From Anaerolineaceae bacterium (GTDB lineage: Bacteria; Chloroflexota; Anaerolineae; Anaerolineales; UBA11657): DNA of 64,000 nt. Location: positions 62,001 through 126,000 of the forward strand of contig BGOS01000006.1 in the NCBI GenBank assembly GCA_003569365.1. Reading direction: 5' to 3'. The translations under genes were made by a program, and so were the position numbers. This document shows, one piece after another, positions 18,346 through 27,240 of this stretch (positions are counted from its first letter, which is position 1; the number at the start of each line of letters is the position of its first letter). The notes below the pieces were generated by a model, which was given only the letters and a program-made list of their open reading frames with translations, did not search any database and had not been told where the DNA came from.

Positions 18346-18839
18346 GCGGCAAGCAGCGCGTTGCGGCGCGCCGAATGAATGTGGCAGATTGCAACAGCGA
18401 GCGCATCCGCAGCGTCGTCCGGGCGCGGCAGCTCTTTCAGCTCCAGCATCCACTGCACTGCAAGTTGTATTTGATTCTTAGTTGCTGCGCCATACCCGGT
18501 AACGGCTTGTTTCACCTCGCGCGGGGTGTACTCGCCAAGGCCAACTTTGCAATCTGCAAGCGCGAGCAAAGCCACACCGCGCCCCTGCCCCACCGCCAGC
18601 GCCGCGGCCGCATTGCGATGGAAGAACAACTTCTCCACCGCGCCACTCACGGGTTGATACTTGGCCACCACAGCGCAAAGTTCAGTATAAAGAATTTGCA
18701 GGCGCACATGCGCAGCGGCGCCAGCCGGAGTTTGGATCACACCGTAGGCAATGCACTTCAGGCGGCCCTGCTCTTCACACGCGAGACCATAGCCCGTGGT
18801 TGCTGTGCCGGGGTCCACCCCAAGCACCAAGCCGGTCAT
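18342..18839 (-). CDS. ruvC: Holliday junction endonuclease RuvC
   Basis: A 165-residue RNase H-fold nuclease that resolves four-way DNA junctions. The first catalytic Asp is in LGVDPGTATTGYG, the Glu is in SGAVEKLFFHRNAAAALAVGQGRGV, and the final acidic pair is in RPDDAADALAVAICH. Length is typical. It is coupled to ruvA by an ATGA overlap and preceded by yebC with a 3-base gap, an arrangement common to many bacteria. Confidence 0.96.
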   Translation of the reverse strand: MTGLVLGVDPGTATTGYGLACEEQGRLKCIAYGVIQTPAGAAAHVRLQILYTELCAVVAKYQPVSGAVEKLFFHRNAAAALAVGQGRGVALLALADCKVGLGEYTPREVKQAVTGYGAATKNQIQLAVQWMLELKELPRPDDAADALAVAICHIHSARRNALLAA

Positions 18840-18842
18840 TGG

Positions 18843-19598
18843 CTAGGCGGCTTCCAGCGCCGCCATGGCCTCGTCGGTGATGTGCAGGTTGGTATATACC
18901 TCTTGCACGTCATCGAGGTCTTCCAGATGCTCCACCGTGCGCATTACCTGCGCCGTTTCAGACGGAGTGAGGCTAAGTGGATTAGTGGGCTCCATGCGAA
19001 CTTGCGCCTCATCCGGCGCAATGCCGGCCGCAGCCAGCGCTTCCGTCAACGCCTTGAAGCGATCAACCGCGCCGTACACTTCCACAAAGTCAGGCGTATA
19101 TTGCACATCATCCGCGCCGGCGTCAACGAGCATTTCGAATAGCGCCTCTTCTGCGCGGCCACCCGGGTTGAACGCCAGGTATGCGCGGCGCTCAAACTGC
19201 CATGCCACGGACCCGGCCTCTCCCAGATTGCCGCCAACTTTGTTAAGCAGGTGCCGCAACTCAGCCACCGCTCGATTGCGGTTGTCGGTAACTATTTCCA
19301 ATATAAGCGCCACGCCATGCTGCGCGAACCCTTCGTAAGTGATCTCCTCATACGCTGCAGCGCCCTTCTCCTCGCCGGTGCCACGCTTGATGGCGCGGTC
19401 AATGTTGTCCTTGGGCATGTTGGCTGCGCGCGCCTTGTCTACCATCAGCCGCAGCTTAAAGTTTGCGGTTAGATCACCACCGCCTTCGCGCGCTGAGATG
19501 CTGATATTTTTTGCCAGCCGGGTAAACACGGCTCCACGCCGGGAGTCGGTAACGCCCTTCTTGCGCTTGATGGTGCTCCATTTGGAATGGCCGGACAT
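18843..19598 (-). CDS. yebC: YebC/PmpR family protein
   Basis: A 251-residue member of the YebC/TACO1 family, which acts on translation or transcription depending on the member. The N-terminus MSGHSKWSTIKRKKGVTDSRRGAVFTRLAKNISISAREGGGD and the segment KDNIDRAIKRGTGEEKG are diagnostic. The C-terminal domain ends EDLDDVQEVYTNLHI. It leads the yebC-ruvC-ruvA-proC group. A ribosome site (AGGAGAA) is visible upstream of ATG 19598. Confidence 0.95.
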   Translation of the reverse strand: MSGHSKWSTIKRKKGVTDSRRGAVFTRLAKNISISAREGGGDLTANFKLRLMVDKARAANMPKDNIDRAIKRGTGEEKGAAAYEEITYEGFAQHGVALILEIVTDNRNRAVAELRHLLNKVGGNLGEAGSVAWQFERRAYLAFNPGGRAEEALFEMLVDAGADDVQYTPDFVEVYGAVDRFKALTEALAAAGIAPDEAQVRMEPTNPLSLTPSETAQVMRTVEHLEDLDDVQEVYTNLHITDEAMAALEAA

Positions 19599-19738
19599 GT
19601 TGCTTCTCCTGAGGTGCGGATGGACTTAGATAAAAATATCTGGTAGTTGTAGGCTCTGCGTTTTACAGGCTGGTTGGCCAGGCCAGCGAAGTGGCTGCAA
19701 ACAACCTGTATGGCATTATAGCAGCGGGGATTTTAGAT

Positions 19739-21154
19739 CTATAGCTTGTGCCCCAAGGCCTCAACTACCTGCGGCATGCTGGTTAATTTTATGCGCGGCT
19801 GGCCGGTGGCCGCGCCAAGGGTCTGCTCTATTTTGTCCAGCCGCTGCCAGTCCGAATACGTAACCATTTGCGTTTGGCGTTCCGCAAGCAGCGTGTCGAT
19901 CGCAGCTAATTGCGGATGCGCCGGGTGCATCAGCACACCAGCTTCGCGGTCTGCCAACATGCACACTACAGTCTCCACTGCATCCGGCTTGTTGGTGCCA
20001 ATCACGCCGCTTGGCCCGCGCTTGATCCAGCCGGCGGTGTAGTGGCCGGTAATTGGCTGCTGCGTCTGCGGATCGAGCATACGCCCAAGGTTGTTCAGGA
20101 ACACCCCGGCCCGCTCTGCAAACGGCAGGCCGTCGAGCGGGACGCCGCGATAGCCCACCGAGCGAAACACCAGCCCGGCCGGCAGCGTTTCAAATTGGTC
20201 TGTGGCCACTGGCTGCAATGCGCCAGTTGAGTTCTGTTGCAGCACATTGCGCACGATGCGCATGCCAGCCACCTGCCCGTGCGCGTTGCCCAGCAGCTCA
20301 ACTGGCGAAACCAAAAATCGCAAATTGAGCCGGCGCGCTTTGCCGGTCAGCTCACGCGTGGCGTACGCTTGCAACAGCTCAACCTTTCTTTGGGCGGTCT
20401 TGTCCGGTGTGGTGCGCAGCTCCTGCTGGCTCAGCTCATCCAGCGCCGCTTCAGCCGGCAGCACCACCGGATCCGCACCCTCCATCTCGCCCAGCTCCTT
20501 GATTTCCGGATTGGAAAAAGCTGCTTGCGCCGGCCCGCGCCGGCCCAATAAATAAACCTCCCGCACTTTGCTCGCGCTCAGCGCCTCAAGCGCATAATCC
20601 GCAATATCGGTGCGCAGGAGCTCCGCGCGTGTACGGCACAGAATGCGCGCCACATCAATAGCCACGTTGCCAACGCCCACAATCGCCACACACTCTTGCG
20701 TCAGGTCAAATTGGTAATCCCGAAACAACGGATGCCCGTTGTACCAGGCCACAAAATGTGTTGCGGGGTGGCTGCCAATTAAGTCCTCGCCGGGAATGCC
20801 CAAGCGGCGGTCGCTTTGCGCCCCAACTGTGAACACCATCTGATGGTAATACTTCGCCAGCTCTTGTGTTGTGATGTGCCGCCCCACCTCCACGTTGCCC
20901 AACAGCCGAAAGTTCGGACGGTTGGCCACGAGTTCGAATGCCTTTGTGACGGACTTGATCTTTTGGTGATCCGGTGCAACGCCGTAGCGCACAAGCCCAA
21001 AAGGCATGGGCAGCATTTCGTACATATCCAGCAGTACATGCAGCCCGGGCTGCTTCAGCAGGTGCTCGGCAGCATAAAAACCAGCCGGACCGGAACCTAC
21101 AACTGCAACTCGCAGCGGGTGCTGCGCATCGCTTCCGGGGAGATGATCTGCCAT
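19739..21154 (-). CDS. fprA: Ferredoxin-NADP+ reductase, adrenodoxin-reductase (FprA) type
   Basis: A flavoprotein of about 471 residues that passes electrons between NADPH and a ferredoxin. The FAD loop is VAVVGSGPAGFYAAEHLL, followed by DMYEMLPMPFGLVRYGVAPDHQKIK, a family hallmark. The NADP loop is IVGVGNVAIDVARIL, and the C-terminal FAD contact is GHYTAGWIKRGPSGVIGTNKPDA. I favour ATG 21154 (MADHLPG) over a TTG at 21175; an AGGA lies upstream. It sits alone, divergent from the sensor kinase. With KorAB and the partial Nuo set in the window, it suggests ferredoxin is a main electron carrier. Confidence 0.93.
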   Translation of the reverse strand: MADHLPGSDAQHPLRVAVVGSGPAGFYAAEHLLKQPGLHVLLDMYEMLPMPFGLVRYGVAPDHQKIKSVTKAFELVANRPNFRLLGNVEVGRHITTQELAKYYHQMVFTVGAQSDRRLGIPGEDLIGSHPATHFVAWYNGHPLFRDYQFDLTQECVAIVGVGNVAIDVARILCRTRAELLRTDIADYALEALSASKVREVYLLGRRGPAQAAFSNPEIKELGEMEGADPVVLPAEAALDELSQQELRTTPDKTAQRKVELLQAYATRELTGKARRLNLRFLVSPVELLGNAHGQVAGMRIVRNVLQQNSTGALQPVATDQFETLPAGLVFRSVGYRGVPLDGLPFAERAGVFLNNLGRMLDPQTQQPITGHYTAGWIKRGPSGVIGTNKPDAVETVVCMLADREAGVLMHPAHPQLAAIDTLLAERQTQMVTYSDWQRLDKIEQTLGAATGQPRIKLTSMPQVVEALGHKL

Positions 21155-21325
21155 ATCTAGTGTGATCCTCGTCAATACTTGCGAAAAATCCCGTCCGCCC
21201 GATCAATGCAACGCACGGCCACACCGGGCAGATGCCAAGCGCAACTTCACGAACTGACTGCCGAAGTTTTCGGTGCGTAAGTTTATCATCCAATGGTCAC
21301 GCTAACTGCAGGAATACCCGAATGC

Positions 21326-21331
21326 TATAAT
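21326..21331 (+). promoter_or_regulatory. -10 element upstream of the sensor kinase
   Basis: A perfect TATAAT ends 26 bases before the kinase ATG (21358). No clear -35 is seen at the right distance. Confidence 0.5.
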
Positions 21332-21357
21332 GCGAATCCGCAGCAAACTTCCGCTCA

Positions 21358-24300
21358 ATGTCCATAAGTTTTTGGTCTTTCAGTGGGCTGCCGCAGCTCA
21401 CGCCCCTCGCAAGCTGGCCCGGCCTGATTTGGCTGTTAGCCTACACCACGGCGCTCACATTCACGCTTCTCCGCAACCGGCAGCCGCTGCTGCGCTTAGA
21501 AGCCCGCAACTGGCTGCTGCTTGCAGTAGCCTGCGGTCTGGGTGCATTGTTGTCCGGAATGCCCACGGTGCGTGGCGGAGCCGCTGCCGATCTTGAATCG
21601 GCTGCCAACGGGGCTCTTGTTGCTTCGCTGATATTTTCGCCGCTTGCTTCTATTCCACTTCTGATAGCTGCCGGCAGCGGCGGCATTGCGCCAGCGATGC
21701 TCGTGGGTTTTGCGGGCGGGCTGGCGCGCGCCGGCTGGGTCACGCATCACGCGTTCGCAATTCCAGAGGGAATGTTGAGCGGCGCCCTATTGGCAATGCT
21801 CGTGCAGCAAAACTACAGCGGCCGACTCGCGGCCCTTGTGCGCCGGCCTTTGCCGGCTGCGCTGGCCGCCACATTACTATTGCTCGCGGCAAATCTCTTC
21901 ACGCGCGTGCTGGAGTTTGCGCCTGGCACCTTCAGCGGAATGGAATATGGTTTGCAGCGCTGGGTGCGCGAGCTATTGCCAGTTTCTGCGGAGCTGCTCT
22001 TGGCTGGCTTGCTGTTGCAACTATTGCAGGCGCCTTTGCGAATTCCGTGGCCGCACCCGCACATCACGCGCACTGCGCCCTACGCCAGCAGCCTGCAGCA
22101 GCGCATCCTGTTTACATTTGTGCCGGCCGCGCTATGCACAGCTGCGCTGCTGTACTTGTTGATTGCCCGCATCGCATCAAACGTCGCCACGCGCATCGTA
22201 ATTTCGCAAATGGAACGCGATGCGCAAAATGTGGCGGAAGGGGTTCCGTTCTTTGTGGCCAGTGGCGCCAGCCTGATTCTGGATGTGGCGCAGTCTCCCA
22301 GTTTACTTTCGGCGGACCCGGCTTTGCGCGCTGCCGAGCTGGAGCGCAGCACACGCGCAATTCCTTACTTCAAACAGTTGATATATTTTGACGCCGCTGG
22401 CGCACCGCTGCTTGGCTATCCCGAGGCAGATGTTACCCGCGTAGGGCTCACTGCTGCGGAGCTGGATGCTGTGAACCTTGCGCAACAAGGCGTTCCGCAG
22501 CAGACCTTTGTATTCCCGGGCCAGAGCGCTGCACAAGCCAGCCTTACTTTTGCGGCGCCGACAACCGCTGCTGGCGGTGCGGTACTTGGTGTGCTGCTCG
22601 GGCGCGCAGACCTTGCATCCAGCCCGTTGATGCAGCCGCTGGTTGCGAGCCTGCAAGGCACGATGGCCGGTGAAGGATTGGGGTTCATTACCGATGCCCA
22701 GCTGCGAATTCTTTACCACCCCAACCCGCAGCTTGTGGGCCAGAGCTGGCAGCTGCCGGCCAGTGAGCTGTCCGTGCCCCAGACCAGCAGCGCCGGAAAA
22801 GCTTTTCGCCTGCCCGGTGAAAGCGGCGCACTGCAACTGGTGTACTTCCTGCCCGTTGCCGGCCAGCCATGGAATGTAGTGCTGCAAGTTCCCGACGCAG
22901 CAGTTGCCACGCAGGCGCGCCAGATCACACTGCCGCTTGCCGGCGGATTGCTGCTCGTGAGTGTTGCGGGCTTGCTGGTACTAGTGCTGCTCAGCAATCG
23001 GCTGGCTGCGCCGCTGCACAAACTCGAACAAGCTGCGGACGCGATGACGGCCGGCAAGTTTGGCCAGCCCGTAGGCGTGGCCGGCACGGACGAGGTTGGG
23101 CGCTTGGGCGAATCATTTGAGCGCATGCGCGCCCGCGTTGGCTCACAAGTGCGCGAACTTGGCGTGCTATTGCGCGCCACCCAAGGCGTGAGCGGCAGCC
23201 TGGACCTGCAGAAGGCGCTTGCGCCCATCCTGCAAGGCGCACTCGAGTTGTCCGAGGCGGATAGCGCGCAGCTGGTGCTCGCAGCAGCCGATGGCGCGGT
23301 CAGCCAGTCCCTTTCGGCCGGCGCTGCAAGTGAAACGGGAAACCTCAACGCAAGTGTGCTGGCAATGGTGCGCAAGACCGGCACCGTGCAGCTGCAAGAT
23401 GCAGCCAGCGTGCACAGTGCGCTGGCTGGCAACGCAGCAGCCAGCAAGCTGGGCGCGCTGCTGGCACTGCCCCTGGTACACGATGGAACCTTGCTGGGCA
23501 CGCTGTGGCTGGCGTATGCCGGCCCGCACAATTTTGCGCCGGCCGATGTTGACCTGCTGGCCACTCTCGCGGGCCAGGCAGTGTTGGGGATTGTGAATGC
23601 GCGCCTGTATCACGAGAGCGAGAGTGACCGGCTGCAACTTAGTGCAATTCTCAAATCCACTCCCGATGCCGTAATCGTGACCGATGCCGCCGAGCGCATG
23701 CTGCTGCTCAATCCGGCTGCAGCGCAGCTTCTGCAAGTGAGCGCGCAAGCCGCATCCGGCCGCCCGCTGCGCGACACCATCAAGCAAGCCGAGCTGGTCG
23801 CCATCCTGCGCGATACCAGTGCCGCCAAATCAAACGGCGAAGTTGGCTGGGATGACGGCCGCACTTTTGCAGCGTCCGCGTCGCGCATCACAGACTCCAG
23901 CGGCAAGCTGCTTGGGAATGTAGCAGTGCTGCGGGATGTGACAAACTTCAAGCTTATCGACCAGCGCAAATCGGACCTGGTCGCGGCCGTCAGCCATCAC
24001 TTAAAGAATCCGCTCACGTTTTTGCGCGGTTACGCCACAATGCTGCCCGTGGTTGGCCCGCTTAATTTACGGCAGCAGGAATACACAGACAAGCTGGGCG
24101 TTGAGATTGACCGCATCAGCAAGCTGGTGGAGGAACTCCTCAACCTTGCGCGGATTGAAGCCGCAGTGGGCCCCGCAAGCGCGCGCTGCAACCTGAGCAG
24201 CATCGCGCACAGCCTGGTGGACCAAGCCCAGGCATCCGCTGCCGGCCGGAATTTGCTGCTGGAAATGAATTTGGCCGCAGACTTGCCAGCCATACTGGGC

Positions 24301-24642
24301 GACGAAGCGCAAATCCGCATTGCGCTCTCCAATCTTTTAGAAAATGCAATCAAGTTCAGCAAGCCAGGCGGCCGCGTACTTGTTAGCACGTGCACCGATG
24401 CCGACAGCGCCCTGTTCACAGTTGAAGATACGGGCGCCGGAATTTCGCGGGCGGACCTCCCGCGCCTTTTCGACAAATTCTTCACCATCAAAGCGTCAGC
24501 CAGCGCTGCCGGCTTGCGCGACCAGGGTCTGGGCCTTGCGATTGTCAAATCAATCGCCGAGCGCCACAACGGGCGCGTGTGGGTGGAAAGCCAGTTGGGC
24601 AAGGGCAGCACCTTTTACTTTTCAGTACCGCAAACAGCCTGA
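21358..24642 (+). CDS. Large membrane sensor histidine kinase (HAMP-GAF-PAS-HisKA-HATPase)
   Basis: A 1094-residue sensor. The N-terminus (about 1-220) is a bundle of hydrophobic helices and looks like a membrane sensing unit. Another helix (about 250-275) precedes an extracytoplasmic region of roughly 250 residues. A helix and HAMP domain follow (LSNRLAAPLHKLEQAADAMTAGKF), then GAF (RATQGVSGSLDLQKAL to LYHESESDR) and PAS (ILKSTPDAVIVTDAAERMLLLNPAA). In the kinase core the phospho-acceptor is H880 in AVSHHLKNPLTFLRGY, with the N box NLLENAIKFS and G boxes DTGAGIS and GLGLAIVK. SHHLKNP replaces the usual SHELRTP. No response regulator adjoins it; the nearest, at 25141-25812, has a degraded receiver. 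Signal unknown. Confidence 0.88.
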   Translation: MSISFWSFSGLPQLTPLASWPGLIWLLAYTTALTFTLLRNRQPLLRLEARNWLLLAVACGLGALLSGMPTVRGGAAADLESAANGALVASLIFSPLASIPLLIAAGSGGIAPAMLVGFAGGLARAGWVTHHAFAIPEGMLSGALLAMLVQQNYSGRLAALVRRPLPAALAATLLLLAANLFTRVLEFAPGTFSGMEYGLQRWVRELLPVSAELLLAGLLLQLLQAPLRIPWPHPHITRTAPYASSLQQRILFTFVPAALCTAALLYLLIARIASNVATRIVISQMERDAQNVAEGVPFFVASGASLILDVAQSPSLLSADPALRAAELERSTRAIPYFKQLIYFDAAGAPLLGYPEADVTRVGLTAAELDAVNLAQQGVPQQTFVFPGQSAAQASLTFAAPTTAAGGAVLGVLLGRADLASSPLMQPLVASLQGTMAGEGLGFITDAQLRILYHPNPQLVGQSWQLPASELSVPQTSSAGKAFRLPGESGALQLVYFLPVAGQPWNVVLQVPDAAVATQARQITLPLAGGLLLVSVAGLLVLVLLSNRLAAPLHKLEQAADAMTAGKFGQPVGVAGTDEVGRLGESFERMRARVGSQVRELGVLLRATQGVSGSLDLQKALAPILQGALELSEADSAQLVLAAADGAVSQSLSAGAASETGNLNASVLAMVRKTGTVQLQDAASVHSALAGNAAASKLGALLALPLVHDGTLLGTLWLAYAGPHNFAPADVDLLATLAGQAVLGIVNARLYHESESDRLQLSAILKSTPDAVIVTDAAERMLLLNPAAAQLLQVSAQAASGRPLRDTIKQAELVAILRDTSAAKSNGEVGWDDGRTFAASASRITDSSGKLLGNVAVLRDVTNFKLIDQRKSDLVAAVSHHLKNPLTFLRGYATMLPVVGPLNLRQQEYTDKLGVEIDRISKLVEELLNLARIEAAVGPASARCNLSSIAHSLVDQAQASAAGRNLLLEMNLAADLPAILGDEAQIRIALSNLLENAIKFSKPGGRVLVSTCTDADSALFTVEDTGAGISRADLPRLFDKFFTIKASASAAGLRDQGLGLAIVKSIAERHNGRVWVESQLGKGSTFYFSVPQTA

Positions 24643-24694
24643 TTCCACCCCGAACTCAGGGGCTTGGCGGCAGGCACGATGCCCGCTGGTAGGG

Positions 24695-24700
24695 TACAAT
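24695..24700 (+). promoter_or_regulatory. -10 element upstream of rpsT
   Basis: TACAAT lies 36 bases before the GTG start of rpsT, with a ribosome site GAAAGG at 24718-24723 between. No clear -35 is seen. Confidence 0.4.
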
Positions 24701-24736
24701 TGCGCCACATCACACCGAAAGGCTTAGGTACATTCA

Positions 24737-25009
24737 GTGGCAAATACTCCTTCAGCAAAGAAACGCATTCGGGGCACCGAACGCAAAACAGCGCGCAACA
24801 AAATGCGCCGCTCGCAGCTGCGCACAGCTGTGCGTGGTGCGCGTGAAGCGCTCGCCCAAACCGCACCCGCCGCTGCGCGCAAAGCCGTACTGGAAGCCGT
24901 AAGCCACTTGGACAAGGCTGCTGGCAAGCGCGTCATTCACCGCAAGAATGCGGCCCGCCGCAAAGGCCGGCTGATGAAGCAGTTGAACAAACTCGAAACT
25001 AAAAAGTAG
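24737..25009 (+). CDS. rpsT: 30S ribosomal protein S20
   Basis: A 90-residue basic protein that binds 16S rRNA early in small-subunit assembly. The N-terminus MANTPSAKKRIRGTERKTARNKMRRSQLRTAVR and the end NAARRKGRLMKQLNKLETKK are characteristic. The start is GTG 24737 after GAAAGGCTTAGG. Single-gene transcript with its own -10 and terminator. Confidence 0.97.
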   Translation: MANTPSAKKRIRGTERKTARNKMRRSQLRTAVRGAREALAQTAPAAARKAVLEAVSHLDKAAGKRVIHRKNAARRKGRLMKQLNKLETKK

Positions 25010-25040
25010 GCGCAAAGAAACATTGCGACTACTAACAAAG

Positions 25041-25075
25041 AGCCCGCTGTTTTCACAGCGGGCTCTTTTTCTTTG
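25041..25075 (+). terminator. Terminator after rpsT
   Basis: A 10-bp perfect stem, AGCCCGCTGT (25041-25050) with ACAGCGGGCT (25055-25064), loop TTTC, then CTTTTTCTTT. Lies 31 bases after the rpsT stop. Confidence 0.93.
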
Positions 25076-25140
25076 CCACTAACGCACGCGCACTTAAGGC
25101 GCACTTGATACGGGACAGCGCCGGGATCTACCGGCGCGCG

Positions 25141-25812
25141 TTACTCCGCCTTGCCGTTCAGGTTCAGGCAATATCCCTTGCCGCGGATAGTCTGCAGCAA
25201 ATGCGGATGCGCCGGGTCCACCTCGATAAGTTTTCGCAGCGAGTTAATGTGGTTATGCAGCGTGTTCAAGTCGCTGGTGTAGTCAGTTTCCCACACGCGC
25301 CGCACAAGTAGCGTGGTGGACACCGGCTTGCCCTCGCGCGTCAGCATAAACTCCAGCAAGCGCAGCTGCTTTGGAGACAGCAGATGCTCATGCCCGCGCA
25401 GCTGCAGGCGCCGCGCCGCCGGATGCAGCCGCAGCGCGCCATGCGAAACCCACCCGCCGCTGTTGGCCGGCAGTTGCTGCCGAATGGAATTTAGCAGCTT
25501 GCGAATTGTGAAAGGCGCGCACAAAAGCACTTCGGCGCAGCCTGCTTGCACCTCAGCCCCCGCGCGCGCCTGAACCACGATGATGCGCATCTTGGGCGCA
25601 GCCTTGCGCAGTGCAGTGCACACCCGCGCAACCGCAGACGCCGGCGCCACATCAACCACGCACACCGCTGGTTGCTGCGCGGCCGCAAACCGGCAAGCTG
25701 CCCGCTGGTCATTTACAACCTGCACCGTATAGCGGCGGCGCGCCACTTGGCCGGCATAGGAATGCCTGCGCGGTTTGCTGGGTTCAAGCCAAAGAATTTT
25801 TGGGTCAGCCAT
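25141..25812 (-). CDS. OmpR-type winged-helix regulator with degraded receiver
   Basis: A 223-residue protein. Residues about 1-110 align with a response-regulator receiver by layout, but key residues are missing. The N-terminal acidic pair (usually DD) is LWLEPSK, and the conserved Lys before the final Pro is replaced (LLCAPF for TKPF). The phospho-site Asp may survive in VCVVDVAP. Residues about 125-220 are a good OmpR winged helix: LSPKQLRLLEFMLTREGKPVSTTLLVRRVWETDY, then LNTLHNHINSLRKLIEVDP and TIRGKGYCL. Phosphate-independent DNA binding is likely. It lies 499 bases beyond the sensor kinase on the opposite strand, with rpsT between. A functional pairing is possible but unproven. Confidence 0.82.
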   Translation of the reverse strand: MADPKILWLEPSKPRRHSYAGQVARRRYTVQVVNDQRAACRFAAAQQPAVCVVDVAPASAVARVCTALRKAAPKMRIIVVQARAGAEVQAGCAEVLLCAPFTIRKLLNSIRQQLPANSGGWVSHGALRLHPAARRLQLRGHEHLLSPKQLRLLEFMLTREGKPVSTTLLVRRVWETDYTSDLNTLHNHINSLRKLIEVDPAHPHLLQTIRGKGYCLNLNGKAE

Positions 25813-26079
25813 GATTATGCAACACCCCCGCAGATTGCCTGATGCACGGATTCAGCACCTGCTTTATTAGCGCGGGACATGTAGTATATATTTGGCGCCG
25901 GAAGCGTCAAGCGCACAACTGCCGCCATTTTGAGCAATTCTGCCAATGTTCAGCTCCGCGCTATTTGCATGTCGATGTACTCTGGTTGCAGTTGGCAGCC
26001 ATTGCTGGCTCCCCGCTCACCTGCGTAACACCGTGGACGCCAATTGTTTGTGTAAAAGCTTCGACTAGCACAAGACATC

Positions 26080-27240
26080 ATGCCGTTCTCCTTTAACCCC
26101 GATGACCTAGCCGTAAGTTTAGCAGCGCTGGATTGCACGGCTGTAGTTGCCGATGCAATTGCACTGCAGCAAATTGCAGCGCCAACTTTTGCCGAAGCAC
26201 CGCGTGCCTCAGAGATGTACAAGCGCTTTAGCGCACTTGGCCTGGCCAACATATCCTTCGATGCGCTGGGAAATGTAGTTGCGCGCCTGCCGGGTGCAAG
26301 CGCTGCGCCCGTGCTTGTCACTGCGCATCTTGACACGGTTTTTGAAGGCACCACCGACTTGCATATAAGCCGGGATGGCTGCCGGATAACCGGCCCCGGC
26401 ATTGGCGACAACGCACTCGGCCTCGCCGGACTACTGGAACTTGCCCGCGTGCTGCAAACTGCCAACATGCAACTGCCCGGCGACCTGTGGTTGGCAGCGA
26501 ACGTGGGCGAGGAGGGGCTCGGCGACCTGCGGGGCATGCGCCAGCTCCACGCGCGCTTCGGCAAACAGGCCAGTGCCACAATTGTCGTTGAGGGCGCAGC
26601 CTATGGTCGTGTAATCCATCGCGCCGTTGGTGCGCGGCGCTTTCGCATCAGCGCGCAAACCGCGGGCGGCCACTCGTGGAACGATGCCGGACTTCCCAGT
26701 GCAATCCATGAGTTGGTGCGCTGCGCCGGCCAACTGCTGCAGATGCGGCTCAGTACTGAACCGCGCGTCACGCTCAACATCGGGCGCATCACTGGCGGCA
26801 CCAGTATCAACACCATCGCCGGCTCTGCGCAGCTGGAGTTGGATCTGCGGTCCGAAGACAACGCGCTGCTGGAAAAGGCGGCATTGCAGGCCAAAGCTAT
26901 AATGGCAGGTATGCCAGCCAGCAGCGGCGTAAAACTGACTTGCGAAGAATGCGGCAACCGGCCAACAGGTGCAATTGTTGCGCACCATCCACTGCCGCAG
27001 CTCGCCCTCGCGGCGCTGAAACACGTCGGCCACACTGGTGGCCAGCTGTGTGCCTCCAGCACAGATGCCAACATTCCACTCAGCGCCGGTTGCGCTGCGG
27101 TCTGCATTGGTTTGTGCGGCGGCGGTAACGCGCACCGCACGGACGAATTTATCGACACCGCGGCATTGGCGGCCGGCCTGGCGCAACTGCTGCTGGTTGT
27201 GCGCGGCGCTTTTGACATTCCGGTGCACCAATCAGCATGA
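26080..27240 (+). CDS. M20 family metallopeptidase
   Basis: A 386-residue zinc-dependent exopeptidase or amidohydrolase of the M20/ArgE/PepT type. The first metal His and its following Asp are in VTAHLDTVF, the bridging Asp in GIGDNALG, the catalytic Glu pair in NVGEEGLGD, and a late His in GNAHRTDEFID. An inserted dimerisation domain (about 180-290) has GGHSWNDAG. A cytoplasmic peptidase or acyl-amino acid hydrolase is likely; substrate unknown. Its stop TGA overlaps the pyk ATG (ATGA), so the two are co-expressed. The upstream 267 bases (25813-26079) hold no other gene that I can support. Confidence 0.88.
   Translation: MPFSFNPDDLAVSLAALDCTAVVADAIALQQIAAPTFAEAPRASEMYKRFSALGLANISFDALGNVVARLPGASAAPVLVTAHLDTVFEGTTDLHISRDGCRITGPGIGDNALGLAGLLELARVLQTANMQLPGDLWLAANVGEEGLGDLRGMRQLHARFGKQASATIVVEGAAYGRVIHRAVGARRFRISAQTAGGHSWNDAGLPSAIHELVRCAGQLLQMRLSTEPRVTLNIGRITGGTSINTIAGSAQLELDLRSEDNALLEKAALQAKAIMAGMPASSGVKLTCEECGNRPTGAIVAHHPLPQLALAALKHVGHTGGQLCASSTDANIPLSAGCAAVCIGLCGGGNAHRTDEFIDTAALAAGLAQLLLVVRGAFDIPVHQSA

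Noticed and set aside
25842-26096. An 84-codon plus-strand frame before the M20 peptidase gene
   Set aside because: Cys- and His-rich translation without family features; it overlaps the start of the real gene.
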